Origin: Ideonella margarita
GTDB taxonomy: Bacteria; Pseudomonadota; Gammaproteobacteria; Burkholderiales; Burkholderiaceae_C
Direction of reading: 5' to 3'
Length of the DNA stretch: 64,000 nt
Assembly: GCF_038066635.1 (NCBI RefSeq)
Contig: NZ_JBBUTI010000005.1
Span: 248,001 to 312,000 of the forward strand
The notes under the pieces are model-generated. The model saw only the letters and a list, made by a program, of their open reading frames with translations, did not search any database and was not told where the DNA came from. Shown here piece by piece: positions 60,439 to 64,000 of the stretch. How positions within the stretch are numbered: position 1 is the stretch's first letter; each line of letters starts with the position of its first letter. Position numbers and translations under genes: made by a program.

Positions 60439-61395
60439 TCAAGCCTTCTTGGTCGATTTGCGAATGAGCTCTGCCGCGGTGGGCAGCCGGCTGGATGAGC
60501 GCCGGCCCTTCACGCCCAGGAACAGGTCATAGAGCTGCTGGGCCGTTGGCGACAACGGACGGCCCCGACGGCGGATCAAGCCCACGCGGCGGGTGACCAC
60601 CGGATCCACCAGCGGAACGCTCACCAGCAAGGGGTGATCCGGCCCCGGCATGGCCATCGACGGCACCGCCGCCACACCCAGGCCGGCCTCGACCAGACCG
60701 AGCATCGTGGTGACGTGCTGGGTCTCGTAAATGCTCTGCGGCCGACCGGGCACACCGGCCAGCGCCTGGTCCAGCAGCAGGCGGTTGCCGGACGCGCGGT
60801 TGACCGAAATGAAGTCGTAGTCGGCCAGCTGCGCCCAGGTCACGCGCCGCATGCCGGCGATCGGATGGTCGCGCCGGCAGGCTGCCACGAAGCGCTCTTC
60901 GGCCAGGGGCTTGAACTCCAGTTCTCCCTCTTGAGAACCCATGAAATTCACGCCGAAATCTGCCTCACCACGAGCCACCGCGGCCAGCACTTCGTTCGCC
61001 CCGGCGTCATAGACGCGCACGCGCACCTTGGGGCTCATCTCGTGATAACGGCTGATCACCTGGGACAGGTAGTAGTAGACGGTGGAGGGCACACAGGCCA
61101 CCGTCACTTCGCCCATGCGCGTGGCCGCCACGCCGCGAATGCTCAGCAGCGTGGTGTCGAGATCGTCCAGCAATTCACGCACCTTGCGCTCGAAATCACG
61201 CCCGACGGTGGTGAGCGTGACACGCCGCGTGGTGCGCTCCAGCAGCCGCACGCCGAGGGCCTGTTCGAGCTTGTCGATGCGGCGGCTGAACGCAGGCTGA
61301 GACAGGTGCACCGACTCCGCCGCCTTGCGAAAACTGCTCAGCTCCGCGACCGCGCGAAACGCGAGCAGGTCGTTCAGATCGAAATTGATGGCCAC
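60439..61395 (-). CDS. LysR-family transcriptional regulator
   Basis: This 318-residue protein has a standard LysR head (Leu-Ala-Phe-Arg-Ala-Val-Ala-Glu-Leu-x-Ser-Phe-x-x-Ala-Ala-Glu, Gln-Pro-Ala-Phe-Ser-Arg-Arg-Ile) and an effector domain (residues about 95-300) with Cys-Val-Pro-Ser-Thr-Val and Gly-Val-Ala-Ala-Val-Pro. The C-terminus is longer than usual and basic (Arg-Lys-Ser-Thr-Lys-Lys). It is divergent from the GalD/PrpF-type gene, the usual relation of a LysR activator to its target. The effector is likely an aromatic or tricarboxylate-like acid, by context only. Confidence 0.92.
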   Translation of the reverse strand: MAINFDLNDLLAFRAVAELSSFRKAAESVHLSQPAFSRRIDKLEQALGVRLLERTTRRVTLTTVGRDFERKVRELLDDLDTTLLSIRGVAATRMGEVTVACVPSTVYYYLSQVISRYHEMSPKVRVRVYDAGANEVLAAVARGEADFGVNFMGSQEGELEFKPLAEERFVAACRRDHPIAGMRRVTWAQLADYDFISVNRASGNRLLLDQALAGVPGRPQSIYETQHVTTMLGLVEAGLGVAAVPSMAMPGPDHPLLVSVPLVDPVVTRRVGLIRRRGRPLSPTAQQLYDLFLGVKGRRSSSRLPTAAELIRKSTKKA

Positions 61396-61408
61396 GTGGC
61401 TGCTCCTG

Positions 61409-61423
61409 TTGATTGATGTTCAA
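61409..61423. promoter_or_regulatory. Candidate LysR-type binding site
   Basis: TTGA-N7-TCAA (61409-61423), which contains a T-N11-A core, lies 13 bases upstream of the LysR start and within the 91-base divergent gap to the GalD/PrpF-type gene. It fits the loose LysR consensus. Confidence 0.35.
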
Positions 61424-61486
61424 AGCGGATTAGTCATTCTCAAACATGCAATTCACAAGTCAATAGGCTCTGCAGATCATGGCGGC

Positions 61487-62551
61487 ATGACACACATCAT
61501 TCCTTGCGTCCTGATGCGGGCCGGCACCTCACGCGGTCCGTTTTTCATGCGGGACTGGCTGCCCGAAGACAGCACCGAGCGCGACCGCATGCTGGTCAAG
61601 GCCATCGGCGCGGCCGACCAGCTGCAGCTCGACGGCCTCGGTGGCGGCAGCACCCTGACGAGCAAGGCCGCCATCGTGTCGCGCTCCTTGCGCAGCGACT
61701 GTGATGTCGACTATCTGTTCGCCCAGGTCGGCGTGGGCCAGCCCACGGTGGACACCCGGCCGAACTGCGGGAACATGCTTTCGGGCGTCGGCCCGTTCGC
61801 CATCGAGCAGGGCCTGGTGGCCGCCGCCGAGGGCGAAACCACAGTGCGCGTGTTCAACGTGAACACCGGCGCGCGCATCGATGTGACGGTGCTGACACCC
61901 GAAGGCCGCGTCACCTACGAAGGCAGCACCCGCATCGACGGCGTGCACGGGGCCGCCGCACCGATCCGCCTGAGCTTTCTGGATGCCTGGGGCGCAGTCA
62001 CGGGGGCAATCTTCCCCACCGGGCAGCGCACCGACGTGATCGACGGCCTGCGCGTGAGCTGCATTGATGCGGCCATGCCCATCGTCATCCTCCAGGCCCG
62101 CGACCTGGGCCTGAACGGCCGGGAAATGCCAGCCGAGCTCGACAGCCACCCCGGCCTGTTGCCGCGGCTGGAACAGCTGCGCCTGGAAGCCGGGCGGCGC
62201 ATGGGCCTGGGTGATGTGAGCCGCAGCGTGGTGCCCAAGCTGGTGATCGCCAGCGATGGCGACGACGACCACAGCATCACCTCGCGCTACTTCACGCCCT
62301 GGCGTTGCCATGCCTCGCATGCGGTGACGGGCGCCATTGCGGTGGCATCGGCCTTCGCGTTGCCAGGCACGGTCATCAGCAGCCGCGCGCTGCACAGCGG
62401 CGCCCGCCTCATCAACGTGCTTCACCCGCAAGGGCGCATCGCCGTCGATGTGCACACCGAGGGTGAAGGCACGGAAGCACAGATCACCCGTGCCGCGCTG
62501 GTGCGCACCGCTCGAAAGATCCTGCAGGGCGAACTTCACCTTGCCGACTGA
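61487..62551 (+). CDS. PrpF/GalD-family isomerase (4-oxalomesaconate tautomerase-like)
   Basis: The ATG at 61487 gives 354 residues. The protein belongs to the PrpF superfamily: Met-Arg-Ala-Gly-Thr-Ser-Arg-Gly at residues 9-16, Gly-Leu-Gly-Gly-Gly, Asn-Cys-Gly-Asn-Met at the start of the conserved ligand loop, and His-Ser-Gly near the C-terminus. GalD tautomerises 4-oxalomesaconate in gallate degradation; PrpF acts on aconitate isomers in 2-methylcitrate metabolism. The Bug protein next to it and the LysR regulator suggest uptake and use of a tricarboxylate or gallate-type compound. No galA, galB, galC or prp gene is in view. Confidence 0.87.
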   Translation: MTHIIPCVLMRAGTSRGPFFMRDWLPEDSTERDRMLVKAIGAADQLQLDGLGGGSTLTSKAAIVSRSLRSDCDVDYLFAQVGVGQPTVDTRPNCGNMLSGVGPFAIEQGLVAAAEGETTVRVFNVNTGARIDVTVLTPEGRVTYEGSTRIDGVHGAAAPIRLSFLDAWGAVTGAIFPTGQRTDVIDGLRVSCIDAAMPIVILQARDLGLNGREMPAELDSHPGLLPRLEQLRLEAGRRMGLGDVSRSVVPKLVIASDGDDDHSITSRYFTPWRCHASHAVTGAIAVASAFALPGTVISSRALHSGARLINVLHPQGRIAVDVHTEGEGTEAQITRAALVRTARKILQGELHLAD

Positions 62552-62598
62552 GGCGGCGCCCGACGCTGCCCATCACTTCCCGAAAGACTGGAGACACC

Positions 62599-63579
62599 AT
62601 GAAGAACACCTTGCTGGCGCGTGCTGCGCGCCTGGGCTCTGCCCTGCTCGCGGCCACCACCCTGAGCACGGCCGCACTCGCCGCCTTCCCCACCAAGACG
62701 GTGACCATCGTCGTGCCCACCGCGGCCGGCGGCGGCAATGACGCCATGGCCCGCGCACTGGCGCAGAAGCTCGGACCCCTGCTGGGCCAGACCATCATCA
62801 TCGACAACCGGGCTGGCGCCAACGGCGCTCTGGCCAGCGAATACGTGGCCCGCGCCACGCCCGACGGCCACACCATCCTGTTCGGCTACATCGCCACCCA
62901 TGCGATGAACCCGGCGCTGCAGAAGCTGCGCTACGACCCGATCGCCGATTTCGAGCCCGTGGGCCTGGTGGGCTATTCACCGACGTTGATGGTCTCCACC
63001 TCGGCCGTGCCGATCAAGGACGTGCGTGACCTGCTCGGCCAGCTCAAGGCCAAGCCTGATCTGTACGCCTACGCCTCGGCCGGCAATGGCACGGCGCCGC
63101 ACTTCGCGGCCGAGCTGTTCCAGCTGAACGCCGGTGTGCGCATGGTGGGCGTGCCCTACAAGGGCTCGGCCCCGGCCATCAGCGACACCATCGGCGGCCA
63201 GACCCAGGTGATGTTCCCGAGCCTCTTCACCGCCCTGCCGCATGTGAAGTCCGGCAAGCTGAAGGCGCTGGCGGTGGCGGGCAGCAAGCGCTCCACCCTG
63301 ATGCCGGACGTGCCCACGTTGAAAGAGCTGGGGGTGGATGGTGTGGATGTGCAGCAGTGGTACGGCCTGTTCGTGCCAGCCAAGACGCCCAAGCCCGTGA
63401 TCGATCAGATCAACAAGGCGATGAACCAGGTGCTCAACGAGAAGGACATGATCAAGCGCATCGAGGACCACGGCACGGACGTGGAAACCAGCACGCCTGA
63501 GGAATTCGGAAAGCTCGTCCGCGGTGAGCTGACGAAGTGGAAGAGCGTGGTCGCCCGCGCCAAGTTGACGGCCGACTGA
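62599..63579 (+). CDS. Bug/TctC-family periplasmic solute-binding protein
   Basis: This 326-residue protein has a signal peptide ending Ala-Leu-Ala-Ala and then the Bug landmarks Val-Pro-Thr-Ala-Ala-Gly-Gly-Gly-Asn-Asp, Ile-Asp-Asn-Arg-Ala-Gly-Ala-Asn-Gly, Ala-Thr-Pro-Asp-Gly and Pro-Asp-Val-Pro-Thr. It starts 47 bases after the GalD/PrpF-type gene and is probably cotranscribed. A carboxylate ligand matching that enzyme's pathway is plausible. TctA/TctB membrane genes are not present. A strong inverted repeat follows the stop. Confidence 0.93.
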   Translation: MKNTLLARAARLGSALLAATTLSTAALAAFPTKTVTIVVPTAAGGGNDAMARALAQKLGPLLGQTIIIDNRAGANGALASEYVARATPDGHTILFGYIATHAMNPALQKLRYDPIADFEPVGLVGYSPTLMVSTSAVPIKDVRDLLGQLKAKPDLYAYASAGNGTAPHFAAELFQLNAGVRMVGVPYKGSAPAISDTIGGQTQVMFPSLFTALPHVKSGKLKALAVAGSKRSTLMPDVPTLKELGVDGVDVQQWYGLFVPAKTPKPVIDQINKAMNQVLNEKDMIKRIEDHGTDVETSTPEEFGKLVRGELTKWKSVVARAKLTAD

Positions 63580-63590
63580 CTTGCGGCCGC

Positions 63591-63656
63591 CCGGGCCTGC
63601 CAGCTTGTCTCCCATACGTCGGGGGCGGGGTCTGCTGGCAGGCACGGGCTTTTTCT
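63591..63656 (+). terminator. Probable terminator after the second Bug gene
   Basis: GCCTGCCAGC (63595-63604) and GCTGGCAGGC (63634-63643) are perfect ten-base arms around a 29-base loop, followed by ACGGGCTTTTTC with a five-T run. The loop is long for a factor-independent terminator, but the stem and T-run position fit the end of the GalD-Bug unit. Confidence 0.6.
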
Positions 63657-63756
63657 TGTTGCTGCCGACTGGGGGAAAGAACAAGCCCTTCAACACCGGC
63701 AGCCTGGGGCGGGCTTTCTACAATGGGCGCCTTCCCCTGCTGCCTCCGGCTTGCCC

Positions 63757-64000
63757 ATGTCTTCACCGTTCCGCGTGCTGAGCGTCATTCCGCCCATGAC
63801 GCAGCTCAACACGCCCTACCCGTCCACCGCCTACCTGACCGGCTTCCTGCGTTCGCGCGGGGTCGATGCCGTGCAGGAAGACCTCGCGCTGGCGCTGGTG
63901 CTGGAGCTGCTGTCGCCGGACGGGCTGGACCAGGTTCGTGAAGTGGCCGAGCAGCTGCCACCGGCCATGCACACCGCGCAGGTCATCCAGTTCCTGAGCG
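63757..64000 (+). CDS. Probable B12-binding radical SAM protein, N-terminal fragment cut by the window edge
   Basis: The frame is open from the ATG at 63757 to the window edge (81 codons). The N-terminus reads Val-Leu-Ser-Val-Ile-Pro-Pro-Met-Thr-Gln-Leu-Asn-Thr-Pro-Tyr-Pro-Ser-Thr, then Tyr-Leu-Thr-Gly-Phe-Leu-Arg-Ser-Arg-Gly. That is the start pattern of the B12-binding domain in radical SAM proteins (Pro-Pro ... Pro ... Leu-Ala-x-x-Leu-x-x-x-Gly). The radical SAM Cys motif would lie beyond the edge. The assignment is therefore provisional. A TACAAT element at 63719-63724 may be its -10. Confidence 0.6.
   Translation, partial: MSSPFRVLSVIPPMTQLNTPYPSTAYLTGFLRSRGVDAVQEDLALALVLELLSPDGLDQVREVAEQLPPAMHTAQVIQFLS

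Noticed and set aside
63661..63703. GCTGCCG/CGGCAGC inverted repeat after the second Bug gene
   Set aside because: The arms are short and the spacer is long. The stronger ten-base stem just upstream already explains termination.

Overview
The window is high-GC DNA with dense, compact genes on both strands. Its gene content fits a free-living betaproteobacterium of the order Burkholderiales (Leptothrix/Ideonella/Roseateles-like). The pointers are Bug/TctC periplasmic binding proteins, a Burkholderia-type porin ending in Phe, a one-chain indolepyruvate ferredoxin oxidoreductase, DUF2242 and DUF3562 proteins, and a MerR regulator beside a renalase-like flavoprotein. No rRNA, tRNA, CRISPR array or intact insertion sequence was seen. 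The species assignment is inference.

Positions 1-5.1 kb hold a vitamin B12 uptake operon on the minus strand. A textbook cobalamin riboswitch leads into an outer-membrane receptor, a dedicated TonB protein, the permease, the ATPase and the start of the cobalamin adenosyltransferase. Positions 5.2-25 kb are mostly housekeeping and accessory genes. They include a PanE-like reductase, a GlcD-like FAD oxidase, small membrane proteins (YiaA/B, TMEM175-type channel), a glutaredoxin-type ArsC translationally coupled to a leucine-rich-repeat protein kinase, a DPP IV-like peptidase, a type II lumazine synthase under an FMN riboswitch, Crp, MarR and MerR regulators, a diguanylate cyclase, a DnaQ-like exonuclease with an MFS transporter, and a CsgG-like lipoprotein. 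Positions 25.2-29.5 kb hold the indolepyruvate oxidoreductase divergent from an Lrp regulator, with a palindrome-rich intergenic region.

Positions 29.5-32.0 kb form a markedly AT-richer island with three genes of little or no recognised function. The first is a PD-(D/E)XK nuclease-like protein whose stop overlaps the start of the second. A sequence resembling a degenerate integron attC site lies before the third. This is the most likely place in the window for undescribed accessory biology.

Positions 32-37.1 kb carry an arsenic locus: arsR, thioredoxin-type arsC, an aquaporin and arsH on one strand and a two-domain arsA ATPase divergent from it, with no arsB, acr3 or arsD in view. Positions 37.1-39.7 kb encode an intact subclass B3 metallo-beta-lactamase and a HAF-repeat protein. 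Positions 39.9-46.8 kb are signalling and small proteins: a free periplasmic Cache protein followed by a chemoreceptor, an EAL-GGDEF protein, a ZntB-like transporter, a DTW-domain tRNA modification enzyme and a DUF2242 lipoprotein. Positions 47-57.6 kb hold a pullulanase lipoprotein, YjdM, an AEC transporter, a Suv3-like helicase, an S46 peptidase and a Bug protein. Positions 57.7-64 kb hold a wax-ester synthase-like acyltransferase, a porin, and a LysR regulator divergent from a GalD/PrpF-type tautomerase and another Bug protein. The window ends inside a probable radical SAM gene.
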